Positions 10,966-22,045 of a stretch of 64,000 bases of DNA are shown one piece after another. The notes below the pieces were generated by a model that searched no databases, was not told the DNA's origin, and saw only the letters and a list, made by a program, of their open reading frames with translations. The first letter of the stretch is position 1, and each line of letters starts with the position of its first letter. The stretch is from Jackrogersella multiformis (lineage: Eukaryota > Ascomycota > Sordariomycetes > Xylariales > Hypoxylaceae), in contig CADCXD010000010.1 in NCBI GenBank assembly GCA_902806575.1, positions 1,426,001 to 1,490,000 of the forward strand, in the 5' to 3' direction. A program made the translations under genes and the position numbers.

Positions 10966-12751
10966 ATGAAGTGGCCTCATCTACGCTACCTCGCACAATG
11001 GATGGAGGTAACGACGTCGCCTACCAAGTGGCAGCTCATCAGGGGGTTGCCCCATAAGAAGCTAGAAGATATCCGGAGGGAGAGAGCTAGGCGGACCAAG
11101 ATCAAGGCCATTGATTTTATTTCAGGCCAGCCGGCTCCGGCTATGAAACACATCGCCAGCCCAGAAGATCTGGTAGAGGCTCTGGACGAACCCGCGGCTC
11201 CAGGCGCCACGCGATTATATGTTGTGGAGGACCTCTCACGAGAAGTCATCGAGCATCTGGGCTCCAAGCTTGACATCGACCCTCTCTTCTTCCGCGAGCA
11301 CATCAACGACTACACATGGTACAACACCCGCGACCCGTGGGTCGAGCTCCCCGACCTCGACATCGTGTCCCGGACCCGGTCGTACTTCCGCTTGACGTAC
11401 ATGCAGCCGCGGTATTTCAAGACGCAGGAGAGCTTCCGGAAGGCGCAGAAGCAGGCCGGGCGGTTCAACGTGCTCCGGCGGCTCGACGAAGACAACGAGC
11501 ACGAGTCCCTGTTCGACGACAAGTCGGCGACGGTCGCCCTTGTTAGGAGCAAGGCGTCGTTATGGATCCGGCCGCTTAGCGCTACCCAGCAGGCCATTGG
11601 TGAGCACTCTCCCCGTCATAGTCATAAGTTAGGTATATATACGTTGCGTTCGTGTCGCTAACGGGTGTAGGGGTTCTGCTTATCGACCCTTCGATAACCG
11701 AAGGATACCCTCTGTGGAGAGGGTACCGGCCTTTCAGGAACTCTCCAACTCCTTCTGACACGACGCCCTTCGAGGTGCCGCCTAGAACCGGTCTCTTCGA
11801 AGAATTGATCTTCTGGGTCCGGCAGACATCGCAGAAGGATATCGACGCGATAGAGAAGAATCCTAGGGCGATGGCCTTCTGGATCCTAGAGATCATATGC
11901 GCGGAGGTGAGTAGTATTATATGCACATATAGCGTTGTTTATTTATCTCTTGCATGTTTCCCAGACAAATTCTCCCCTTAATCGTGTGTGTCTTTTACCC
12001 CTAGAACATGCATCACTCTACCCAAATTCCTGTCAATCGACAAGTTAAGTTATAAGTTTAAAGTAACAATTGCTAACTCCATATTCCACAGTGGCTGACT
12101 CTCGGCCGGTACATCACCGCGCGCCTAGGCCAGATCGAGTGGGAGATCGAGAGCCCGGAGCTGTTCCAGGTCAAGAAGCTGGACCTGCGGCGCGAGTCCA
12201 TGAACTTCAACATGTCGCTCAAGAAGCTGCACACGTGGCGGCGGCGGCTGCCGGTGTACCGGGCGATGGTGGACCACACGCGCACGAAGCTGTTCCCGGC
12301 CACCAACCGCGGCGGCGCGGCGGCGGCGGCGGAGTCCGAGCCGCGGGACCGGGTGGCGGACCTGGAGAAGGACTTCGAGGTGGTGGCGGCGCACATGAAC
12401 GACCTGCTGTCGCGGACGGAGCGGATCGCGGCGGTGGCGACGGCGGTGACGGCGATCGAGGAGAGCCGGCGGGCGATCGAGCAGAACAAGACGCTGGGGC
12501 GGCTGACGTACCTGGCGGTGATCTTCGCGCCGCTCAGCTTCGTGTCCAGCTTCTTCAGCATGTCGGACAACCTCGAGGGCCTGACCCAGACCATCTGGGT
12601 CTACTTCTGCGTCGCCGTCCCCGTCAGCCTGCTCGTCTACCTGCTCGTCGACAAGAACTGGACCAACAACATGCAGGGCGCCTACATCAAGACCAAGGAG
12701 GCCAAGCACAAGGCCCCCGGCGTGTTCGGGTGGAAGAATCGGGTGAACTGA
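10966..12751 (+). CDS. CorA-like divalent cation transporter family membrane protein
   Basis: Exons 10966-11599, 11671-11906 and 12092-12751 give 509 aa with both joins in phase; the second intron has a textbook TGCTAAC branch. Residues ~30-290 form the cytosolic CorA-like domain (LYVVEDLSREVIEHLG, DPLFFREHINDY). A long helical stalk (~300-425) leads to two C-terminal membrane helices at about 432-450 and 457-477. CorA proteins are pentameric Mg2+ channels with a GMN signature at the end of the first helix; here that place reads SMSDN (M447-S448-D449), as in many divergent fungal CorA-like proteins, so Mg2+ transport cannot be assumed. The last exon is extremely GC-rich. The 5' end is uncertain: an upstream exon from the ATG at 10506 may join near 10971 (WPHLRYL). 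Confidence 0.82.
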
Positions 12752-13367
12752 ACTGAAGGGTTGTTGGTACTTGCGATGCCAGGTTGCTTTTAGTGCCCGG
12801 TTACGGGCTGCGAGCTACGAGGACTGTTATGAATAACGGATGGGTAGACAATGGGCAGAATGGGCTAAGACACCTAGGTAGAGAGGGACTATAGTGTGCA
12901 CACACCGGGTGGATAGGGGTATCACGATATGGGAAACTACGAGTTATGACAGCATGAGGATACTGATAGACGGCATACTATACTGTGTCAAAAAGAACCA
13001 AGTCATAATATAGCCAGGCATATTGCAAGTCTGATATCATTGTTTGCCGTTTCTCGCCACTCTTCGACGTGACTGTACATTCTTCATGTTAAGACTGGAG
13101 GTTGAAACCAGCAACCTACCTAGGTAGGTATTTTCGAGTGTGGAAACTTGAATAGCAAAAGTTGCCGCTTGGATTTGGGTGTGCCTTGTTGACAGCGCCT
13201 AATACTCGTTGGTGGTGCTGCAAATAAGCTACCTACCTACCTAGAGTAGGTATCTAAGGAATCTTTCTCCTGCTGGTATGGCTTACCTTTAAGCCGGTAT
13301 ATAGCTAGATACCTAGGGACGTAAGAGTTATTCCCCGACGAGAAATATATTTATTAGCCTTGCATGT

Positions 13368-13385
13368 ATCAAGAAATTTCTTGAT
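13368..13385. repeat. 18-bp perfect palindrome
   Basis: The sequence reads ATCAAGAAATTTCTTGAT, identical on both strands. It lies in a gene-free region 150 bp from a longer palindrome. It could be a binding site for a dimeric regulator, or the core of an old inverted repeat. Confidence 0.8.
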
Positions 13386-13533
13386 CGAAATATCGTAGCT
13401 GGCGACTTATATTATAATGACATGTCTTGGTTATTTGATCAGGCTTGGGCGTTATAATAGTACAATTCTTATCACCACAGCAACGTTTGAAGATGCCAAT
13501 AAGTTCGAAATACAGGTAATAAGTTGTAATATG

Positions 13534-13555
13534 CCTTCTTCCTAGGAAGAAGGCG
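13534..13555. repeat. 22-bp perfect palindrome centred on CCTAGG
   Basis: The left arm is GCCTTCTTCCT and the right arm is its exact reverse complement, giving a perfect 22-bp palindrome with CCTAGG at its centre. It shares the CCTAGG core with the dispersed short palindromes of this window but has much longer arms. Confidence 0.85.
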
Positions 13556-14832
13556 GGTTCGTTATTTATAATATTGGCTAGGTATGATGACTGTATATCA
13601 ACACCAATTTCTCAACCCTTACCAACTCTTCCGTAGGAACATCTCCCTATTTTGTTTCTATATACCTTACTAGTAGCTGCCAATGAGCTTGTTCCGTAGC
13701 GGCGCCGCTTTTACCGAAGCCGCCTAGTTCCAACGACAGTCTTACCTGTGGAAGGTTGGCGTTCATTGGAACAATCTAGCCCCTAGGAACACGAATCATA
13801 GTCTCGTGAATGATATTCATTAGTAAAACATTCGCCGAGTGATATGGTTGCGCGGCGTTGCTAGAGAGTATCACTTTGTCATGCTACGCAAGGTGATGGC
13901 CGTCTTAGAAACCCATTGATATGGCAATTAAGCCCCCGTCGTCAGTAGACGACCGAAGATTAGGGGTTAGAAGCATTTGGAATAATACATAGTAATAGGC
14001 TTGGAATGATAAGCTTAGAAATAAGCATAAGCCGGAGAATCCTGAGGTATGAGTTTAACGCCGAGCTTCGAAAGTGCGACACTTCCAAGGGTTCGTTGGA
14101 CAATGCAGGTTAGATCTGATAGAAACTCCGACCATTCCACTGGGAACTAGGCAGGTAGATTACCTTATAACCTTATTTATAAGTCCCCCTTTTCTAGTGT
14201 ACAATATACCTGTTTACCTGGGCTCATATTTTAGTTTCTACTAATACTTTAACTTCTATTCTAAGAACCTGCCATTGTACTATGTAGACCTCCTTTTACC
14301 TTATCATTAGGGGAGCTTTTCCTTCGACTTTTCTAGAACCAAAGCTAAGAAATCAAGCTAAGAAAATAACCATGTGGAGATTAGAGTGTAATAGCCAAAA
14401 CCATAGAAATAAGAAAAGGATGATTGGGCATGGAGTTTTGTTGGCAAAGCCGCTTAACCTATTCCGGCTAGAAAGGGTCCTGAGAGTATGGTGGACCTAC
14501 GGATCGCTGTCTGGGGTACCTGGGCTGCTAGGTATACCTAGCTCCGCTTCTCAACGGATGAGTGGGACAAGGGACCACCTAAAGGGCCACCTAAAGGACC
14601 ACCTGTCCACTGTAATTTGTCGGTGAGGCAGCCAAACTACTGGATCCCTATTGGTTTGAAGTTTCTAAGGTTCCAAGGTTCTAAGGTTTCCATCATCCAT
14701 GGATCTCCCGCGACAGACTGCTCCAGGTGATGCCACGCTTGAACGATCTGCCAAAATGCTAGTGCTACACTAGTCGAAATGCTAGTCATCTACCGGGGCT
14801 ATCGTCTATTGTTTCCTTGAATCTTTTCTAAC

Positions 14833-14880
14833 ATTAGCATCAGCATTAGCATTAGCATTACTAGGTATTAGCACTAGCAT
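14833..14880. repeat. ATTAGC-type hexanucleotide repeat
   Basis: An imperfect tandem array of ATTAGC, with variants such as ATCAGC and ACTAGC, runs for about eight units. It is a microsatellite in non-coding DNA. Confidence 0.75.
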
Positions 14881-15217
14881 TACACAATGCATCCCCCTCA
14901 CACTCTTGTTTCTTCCATTCCATCGTTAAATTGCTTTACAAGCTGTAACTCGCTCGACTTGGAATTCCATCTTGGCCGTTTTAAACATTATGATATTAGT
15001 TTACAGCTGTTGCAGCTATGAATCTTGGCACAATACCAATTGGGCCAATTGCTCTAATATTAGATATTAATACTTACCTACCAGTACCTTAGGTACACTA
15101 CCTTAGCTAGGTATCGTGGGTGATTGTGGAGATCGAGCGAGTACCGTACAGGTATGTGTTGTATAGCAACCTTAGAAACTACCTACCTGGGGTATATCCA
15201 TATGATAGCCATACGAG

Positions 15218-15244
15218 CAGACAGACAGACAGGCAGACAGACAA
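15218..15244. repeat. GACA tetranucleotide repeat
   Basis: A short run of CAGA units with one CAGG interruption; an ordinary microsatellite in intergenic DNA. Confidence 0.75.
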
Positions 15245-15921
15245 GATACATGGAGCTATGTAAATAGAACGTCGTCTGATCATCATACATCCCTAACATC
15301 AACTAAGTAGAACCACGCAAGCGTTCTTCGAAAGAGGAAAGGCGAAGCACCATCTGCCGCTCTTGGCTGGCTATAAGTATGTATTATACACTACATGAGC
15401 TAGGTATTATACTACATAATAGTATGAATTCCGCGTCTGTGGTGTCGAGCCGGACGAATCAAGATCTAGATAAAATAAGTCCATGAACCCATCCATCTTC
15501 CCATCCTCCCATCCCATCCCATCCCCCTCCTCAAAAGTGCTTGCATACACTAGGCAATGTACATCTACACCATACGATAGCAAACAGAACCCCCCTCTGA
15601 GGACCCTGTCAGCTCACCTCGACTCACCCCGGACGTCCGATCCCTCTCAACAATACGGTACGGTACTTACCCTGCCTGTCTGCCGCCTACATAGTACCTA
15701 TTTACCTCCTATCATCCCATAGTCTCCTCCTTTCTCTTCCTTTGTTCTCTCTTCTACTTCTACTTGCATCAAGCCATTGAATCTTCCAACAATTCCATCA
15801 TCATCATCTTAGCATCGTAAACCCAGCTCAGCTCAACTCAGCTTCCGTCACGAGTTTTTTTTCGTTGCGGAGCTCCAGTCGTTGTAACCCACATAACTCC
15901 CATAGCTCCCAAAGCTCCAAC

Positions 15922-16647
15922 ATGGCCGGCCCCCGCCTTACAGGTCCAGCTTTGAAGCTCGCCCGCTCTCTTAGCACCACAGCTTCGGCATCCGTCCCCA
16001 AGTCGAACACACTCCTCACGAGCTCCAAGAACGCTGCTCCCCTCTCGAGGAAATATGCAGACCTCCTCAAGGAGAGGAATATAGATCCGGATGTAAGATA
16101 CCGAATCCTCCGCTACGTTGTAGAAGTAGTATCTCCAAGAAGCGGTCAGCAGACGACTAACAACGGACATTAGCACCCCCGTCATCTTTACACCCGCTCC
16201 TCCAACCGCCCGCATCCCCCGCCTCGCACCATGCGCTTGATGCAGACCTTCAGCTCAAGCGCGTCTCGACCCGCCCAGGCCGAAGCCGTCACCATGGACA
16301 AGGTCGTCTTCCCGGGCTCGGCCTCGCTCGAGGGGTCGCGCGACGACCCGTTCGCGCATCTCCGTGTCCCCCTGCTCCCCGACAACTTCGCGACGCACCA
16401 CGCCCCCGACGTGGCCGACGGGCCCATCGCCCCGGCCCAGATCAGCATCGTGGCCGCGAACCCCGAGCTTGTGTCCCCCTCGGCCCTCACCGAGGTGGAA
16501 GGCATGAGCATGGACGGCGTCGAGCTGAAGTTCGTCCACGAGTCGTCGGCGCAGTCGGGACAGGAGCAGGGCATGCTCACGGACCTGTGGAAGGGCCTCG
16601 TCGACGACGTATTAGGCAGCAGGAGTAAAACCAACGTCGCTCTTTAA
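15922..16647 (+). CDS. Small, probably mitochondrial protein of unknown function
   Basis: Two exons, 15922-16092 and 16174-16647 (214 aa). The intron (GTAAGA ... CTAAC ... ATTAG) joins in phase. The N-terminus (MAGPRLTGPALKLARSLSTT) is basic, hydroxylated and free of acidic residues, which fits a mitochondrial presequence. A second similar segment starts at the ATG at 16231 (MRLMQTFSSSASRPAQAEA), so exon 2 alone could also start a targeted product. The rest is acidic and Ser/Pro-rich, ending in a short helix (MLTDLWKGLVDDVLGS). There is no enzyme motif or membrane segment. I do not recognise the family. A CT-rich leader supports an active gene. Confidence 0.75.
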
Positions 16648-17326
16648 CACGCGCCTCGGCTTTTCGCTTGCCTAACGATCGTCACGAAATCCAATTGAGC
16701 AAAAAGGAGCGGCAGTAACAGATACGGTAACGTGGGGCGGAAATCTTTGTTTTTCAATGGCTTGATGCGAGCGGTTCTGGAAGTGCTTCGGACCGGTTTG
16801 ATATGTGTTTTTTTAATGATTTGGAGCTTCTTGTTTTATGTTTTGCGAGAGCGAGAGCGAACGAAGATTGGCCCATTTTGCACATGGAGCAGAACGTCCC
16901 TCCTATCTAGGATACGCGAATAAAAAAAATCAAAGAGCGGCATTTTGTCAAGCCGCAATGTAAAAAGGGTTTGCTATCGTATGAAGGTCCATGTGTGCTA
17001 GCGCGGAGCACTTGCGAATCCAAACAGCTTCGGACTTGTAGTTGATGATGTGTGTAAGGGGTTCATCGAGTGTATTATGTGAAGAAGTCATGCTATTCGA
17101 TGGCTGTCACGGTCGTTCTCGTGTATCTCGACTAGCCGGACTAGCCGAGCTACCGGCTCGTGAGCACCATCGATAAACAGGTATCTAGAGCACAGAGTAT
17201 ACTAGTTAAGGTGTAAATGAGTGTAACTGGTTGTCCATCTACTCCTAAACTACATCCAACCCGGGAAACTGAATACCGAAATCTCTATACCTATGATCAT
17301 ATATATTCGCATCGCCATCAACCTCT
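16648..17326. other. Intergenic region between convergent genes
   Basis: This 0.7 kb holds the 3' ends of the flanking genes. There is a T-rich stretch near 16800-16850 and an A-run near 16921. No gene or repeat of note is visible. Confidence 0.5.
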
Positions 17327-18512
17327 TCACTTAACACCGACCAGCTTCTTGCTAACCTCCCACAGCCTCTCCTCCTTCTCGCGATCGAATGCCCACTCGC
17401 CATACCCGTACTCGACGCGGTCCCAGCCCGGCGGGACCGGGCCCGCCACCGAAGCGCCCTCGAGGTACAAGCCCCCTTTCCCTTCCAGGTCCCTCGACAC
17501 GGCCGCGTAGGCGCTCGTCGCGCACCCCTGCTCGACGTTGGTGAAGTACTTCGTCATCCGCTCGTCTTCCTGCGCCGAGTCCACCTCGCTCTGGCAGAAT
17601 CTCTGCAGGTTGGGGCTGGCGAAGCTGCCCGGGCTTAGGCTGTTCCCGTGCAGGCCCTGCGCGCCGTAGAGCCGCTCGATCTGGGTTGCCACTGGTTTCG
17701 GGGGGTTAGCAAGTTGCTTATTTGCACAGACGAGAAAAGGGGGTGGGGTAAAGAGCTATAGGATTAGGTTGTGTCATGCTTACTGTAGATGTTGGCCGTC
17801 TTGGACTGTCCGTCTAAGAGGACACGCGTTAGCCGTCTATCTATAATCATAGGCAGAGAGGTTGTCTGCACTCACAAGCGGGCCAACCGCTATACTCGCC
17901 CTCGAAATTCAAGTTGTCGAAGCGCACGGGGCCGTCGCGGTGGCCTACGGACGACACGTTTACGACGCGCGAGTGGAACTCGGGTGTCGAGCCGGCGAGC
18001 AGGAGATCCTTGAGCAGGTAGAAGAGGAGGAAGTGCGAGAGGTGGTTCGTGCCTAACTGCAGCTCGAAGCCGTCCTTGGTGCGGCCTTCGGGCGTCTTCA
18101 TGACCCCGGCGTTGTTGATCAGGATGTTGAGCTTGCCGCCGCTCTGCCGCCGGAACTCGCTGGCGCATGCGCGCACGCTCGAGAGGTCCGTCTGGTCCAT
18201 GTATAGGAGCTTCACTCGGCCGGTATCGAGGAGCGACGAGCCGAGGGCTGCCCGCGCTTTGTCGAGGTTCCGAGCCGTCCCGAAGACAGTAGCTCCTGTC
18301 GATGCCAAAGCGCGAACAGTTTCGGGGCCCATTCCTGAAGACACCCCGGTGACGAGGACGATCTTGTCGCTCATGGCTCCGATGAGGCCTTCGTCTTCGA
18401 TTACTTGTAGTCCTGTTGGGCGGCTGTCACCCGGCCCGTTGATCGCTTCCCACTTGTTACGCTCGGCGTAGCGCCCTGTGAGCTGGAAGGGAACATGTGA
18501 TATCATTGCCAT
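17327..18512 (-). CDS. Short-chain dehydrogenase/reductase, retinol dehydrogenase-like
   Basis: Three exons on the minus strand, 18512-17876, 17813-17784 and 17691-17327, giving 343 aa. The classical SDR motifs are present: cofactor loop TGVSSGMG (T55-G62), NNAG at 133-136, the catalytic serine in NVSS (187-188) and YGQSK (Y213, K217). The Tyr codon is split by intron 1, and exon 2 is only 30 nt, so splicing is essential for activity. The ~48-residue extension before the Rossmann fold is longer than usual; a second Met at residue 47 (MSDKIVLVTG) is a possible alternative start. The family reduces or oxidises lipophilic alcohols and ketones with NAD(P)H. It lies 1.6 kb from a divergently transcribed P450, so a joint role in secondary or xenobiotic metabolism is possible but unproven. 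Confidence 0.9.
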
Positions 18513-20095
18513 GGTAAAAGCTGGTTCTTGACTATACTCGGTGAGTTGAGTCCTTCTCTCAATTATGATTATGAGGGACGCTCGGTAAGGTGACTTACAT
18601 TAAGAAAGGGGCTTTGAGATATGCTGTATGTTGTAGTTGCTTGTCCATAGGAAAACGACGGAGAGAAGTAGAGAGCATGCCCCCTATTTATCTCTCACGT
18701 CCAGCCAGACTTGCTATATCTCTGCCTTTCATGATGGCGCGTCTTCCATTTTGCCATCAAGGAGTGTATCTAATCCAAAAGTGCTGCCTAGGTCGATACT
18801 ATGAGAGAACTTTGATATCAATATGCCAGTATGACGATATCGTCACCATCAACTGTATTAGAGTCCTAAAACCCGCCCCTTAAATCCAAGCTGAGCTAAG
18901 CGTGCAGACGACTCCCGGGACCTTCACCGACGCGCAGCCAATAGACTCTCGCGGTATTTTATGCACAATATATCCGAGAAAAAGCGCTAAGCAAGTCATC
19001 CTCGCAGCAGTCTAATTCCACCTCGGATCTAATCGTTCCCAAAGTAGAAGTCAAGGACGAACGGCTCGGCGGTTTACATAAGCCTTCCTTTGCTGTGACG
19101 ATATTTGGAATTATCGTGACTCATTAGTTTGCTTGACTACCTACGTAGGTAGCTACCTACTATAAACATTCTTATCTGGATTCGTGGATGTCCTTAGCTT
19201 GAACACATAGTTGTAAGCCGACTAATCAAATATCCACTCTTCGTGATAATGTTATAAGAAATAGCGGAGATGGTCCGGAGATGTCAAACATCTTAGCACG
19301 GTTAACTCATCATGTTCCTAATATCTTGAACTCACGAGTCCATGTTTCTAGAGATGGTTCCAGATATAGAACTAATTCTAGAGACAGTTCAAGGCAATTT
19401 AATCGGCTACTAAACTCTTGCTGGGCTTCATACCTCTTATTATCTTGTATATTACCTAATTCTTCTATACAAATTCCTCGAAGTTGAACCTAAGCATACG
19501 GTAGGATAGACTATTTGCTGCAAGTCTGCAGTTATTAATAGGCTCGTTTATAAGCATTAATAAGCTCGCAGGGTGCTTGTGGTGTCAATAAAGGGCGTCA
19601 TAGACACCTTATCGCTACGTCGTTTTCTGCTTCTCCTATATGAAACTTCACCTGTATATAGAGTATGTATAATTTAGTATAGTGGGCTCCTATCCGTAAA
19701 CCCAATAGTATTCCGAGCGACCTAGGATTGCAAATAACAAAGGATATAATTTGCGAGGTTGCTAGAGAAATCGATCCAATGAAATCGAGATCTCGATATC
19801 GGAAGTAAATTAGGCACACCCGCTCTCTTGGCTTCAACCGTTACGTTAACTGCCTGTCGGCGAGACTAATCGAATGTGATATCCCATTACATATTCCCGA
19901 TGCAATTCCATAACAGGTAGTTGAGTAGTAATATCTTACGCTATCCACATCGACTGTAGCGGTAGCCATCGGGGTTCAGACAGCTTAGATATAAGAGCTG
20001 CTAATACCCGAGTATAAGAAGCAGAAATATGGAAGGTCAAATTCAAGCAAGAACTGAATCTGTAGCACGGCCGAGCCGGACTTGTATTGTCCAAC
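18513..20095. other. Divergent intergenic region between SDR and P450 genes
   Basis: This 1.6 kb should contain both promoters. I see a 14-bp palindrome (TGACGATATCGTCA) at 18832-18845, two near-identical 14-mers starting TCTAGAGA at 19347 and 19377 (30-bp spacing), and a CCTAGG-like palindrome near 19140-19160. ORFs here are short and unconvincing. Confidence 0.5.
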
Positions 20096-22045
20096 ATGGC
20101 GTTCGAACTAGCAGGATTCCTCTCTATTTCCTTCTTAATTCCTCTTATAGCCGGGCTGTTATTCGGAAGCTTTGCATACTCCCGGCTGCTAGCATGGTAT
20201 CGACTCCGACACGTCGACGGCCCATGGATAGCCTCGTTCTCGTATCTCTACATGAGCTGGGTGACGTATAGCGGGCAGCAAGCCGCCAGGTACCGGGCCC
20301 TCAGCCGGAAGTACGGCCGTCTCGCGCGCATCGGGCCCAACGACCTCATAACCGACGACCCGGACATCATCCGGCGGATGAACGCGGCGCGGTCCAAGTA
20401 CCGGCGCTCGTCGTGGTACAACGCGATGCGGATGGACCCGTACCTGCCGTCGCTGTTCAGCACGATGGACACGGACGCGCACGACAAGCTCAAAGCGCAG
20501 CTGTCCTTCGGGTACGGCGGCAAGGAGAACCCGAGCATCGAGCGCGACGTCGACGGCCAGCTGGCCGCGCTCGTGGCGCTGATCCGGCGCGCGTACCTGT
20601 CCGGCGCGCGCGAGATGCGGCCCATGGACTTCGCGCACCGCATCCAGTTCTTCACGCTCGACGTCATCACCCAGATCGCCTACGGCCGCGCCTTCGGCTA
20701 CCTGGCCACCGACTCCGACGTGCACGGCTACATCGCCAGCTCCGAGGTCCAGGTCCCCGTGCTCGTCGCGCTCGCCGACGTCCCCTGGCTGTGCCGCCTG
20801 GCCTTCAGCGAGACCGTGCTCGGCCTGCTCGCGCCCAAGCCGACCGACAAGGAGGGCGCCGGGAAGATGATGTCGTAAGTCCTCGCTCATAACGAACCGA
20901 TAACTTTCCTTGAAAGTGACGTGGCGGCTGGCTCACCTTTAACAAGAGTCGCCCGGGAGGTCACCAGTGAGCGTTTTGGACCCGACGCGAAGGACCGGCA
21001 AGACATGTTGGTAAGGACTCCACCCCCCCTTTTTTTTCTCTTGTCACCTGAGGCTCCGAGCCGTGCTGATTTGGAATGTCAGGGGTCGTTCGTGCGACAC
21101 GGCGTCACGCGTCGCCAATGCGAGTCTGAGGTCCTCTTCCAGATCATAGCCGGGAGCGACACGACCGCCACAGCGATCCGTGGTACCATGCTAAACTTGC
21201 TAGCATCGCCGTTTGCGTATTTCAAACTGCGCGAGGAGATCGATGCCGCTGTCGCGGAAGACCGGATCTCGTCGCCTATCAAGTCAGACGAGGCGAAAGG
21301 GTTGGCTTACTTACAGGTATGTACCTAGGTATATATACCGTCAATATGGGGGTGTGAAGTTCCTCATGCTAACAGCGATACGCGGAGGCCGTGATATACG
21401 AAGGTCTCCGAATAAATATTCCCTTCTCCGGTCTCACGATGAAGGAGGTCCCGCCGGAGGGAGATACGAGTAAGTAAAACAATAACCCAGCTCCGTTCCT
21501 CCACCTATCTAACACCGTGTGCTCCGCAGTCCATGGGAAATTCATCCCCGGGGGAACCCGCATTGCTCACAACTTCCTGTCCATACAGCGTTCGACGGCT
21601 ATCTTCGGTCCCGACGCGGATCTATTCCGACCTGAGCGCTGGCTCGACATTGATCCCGAGAAGCACCGTGAGATGACCCAGACGGTGGAGCTCGTCTTCG
21701 GGTACGGACGGTTTGGCTGTAGCGGGAAGAACGTTGCGTTTATCGAGTTGAACAAAACCTATGTCGAAGTGAGCGAGCCCTTACCCCTAGTTTCCTCTTA
21801 ACCCTCTCATTTCCTACTCTTATTTTCTCGACCCATCCTCTTCTCTGTGCCTACCCGAGAAAACTTGAAAATTGTCAGACATACATACATAGGCTAACAC
21901 TGCATCGCGCTTACTCAAGCTGCTACGACACTTCGACTTCCAGCTGGTCGATCCTAAGAACCCTATGGAGACTTCGAACCGAAACATGTTCTTCCAGAAG
22001 AACATGTTTGTGACAATCACCGAAAGGGCTCCGCTTCCAAAATAA
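20096..22045 (+). CDS. Cytochrome P450 monooxygenase, fungal pisatin demethylase/benzoate hydroxylase-like
   Basis: Six exons (20096-20874, 20947-21010, 21083-21316, 21376-21469, 21530-21768, 21920-22045) give 511 aa with every join in phase. The N-terminus has a membrane anchor at about 5-28. The I-helix motif AGSDTT is at 304-309, ExxR is E368-G-L-R371, and the haem loop FGYGRFGCSG has the Cys ligand at C454. RHVDGPW near the N-terminus and FIPGGTRI before the meander resemble fungal P450s of the CYP57/pisatin demethylase and related clans. It should be an ER-anchored monooxygenase using a P450 reductase. Exon 1 is strongly GC-rich and later exons less so. The divergent SDR neighbour suggests sequential oxidation of one substrate. 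Substrate cannot be read from sequence. Confidence 0.92.

Larger units (their letters stand above)
12752..15921. other. Gene-free stretch with palindromes and simple repeats
   Basis: I find no supportable gene in these 3.2 kb. Notable contents are CCTAGG palindromes (12871, 13118), an 18-bp perfect palindrome at 13368-13385, a 22-bp perfect palindrome at 13534-13555, an ATTAGC tandem array at 14833-14880, a GACA-type repeat at 15218-15244 and a CT-rich region from 15500 to 15770 that is probably the promoter and leader of the next gene. The ORF at 14372-14626 lacks any recognisable feature. The base composition at 13.3-14.1 kb suggests old decayed repeat DNA, but I cannot identify the element. 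Confidence 0.55.

Noticed and set aside
12073..12709. Long minus-strand frames opposite the CorA-like last exon
   Set aside because: Same GC effect; the products are His/Arg- or Ser/Arg-rich without a fold, while the plus strand encodes two membrane helices.
20189..20892. Long minus- and plus-strand shadow frames across P450 exon 1
   Set aside because: They overlap a well-supported P450 exon and have the biased composition of GC-rich antisense or shifted frames.
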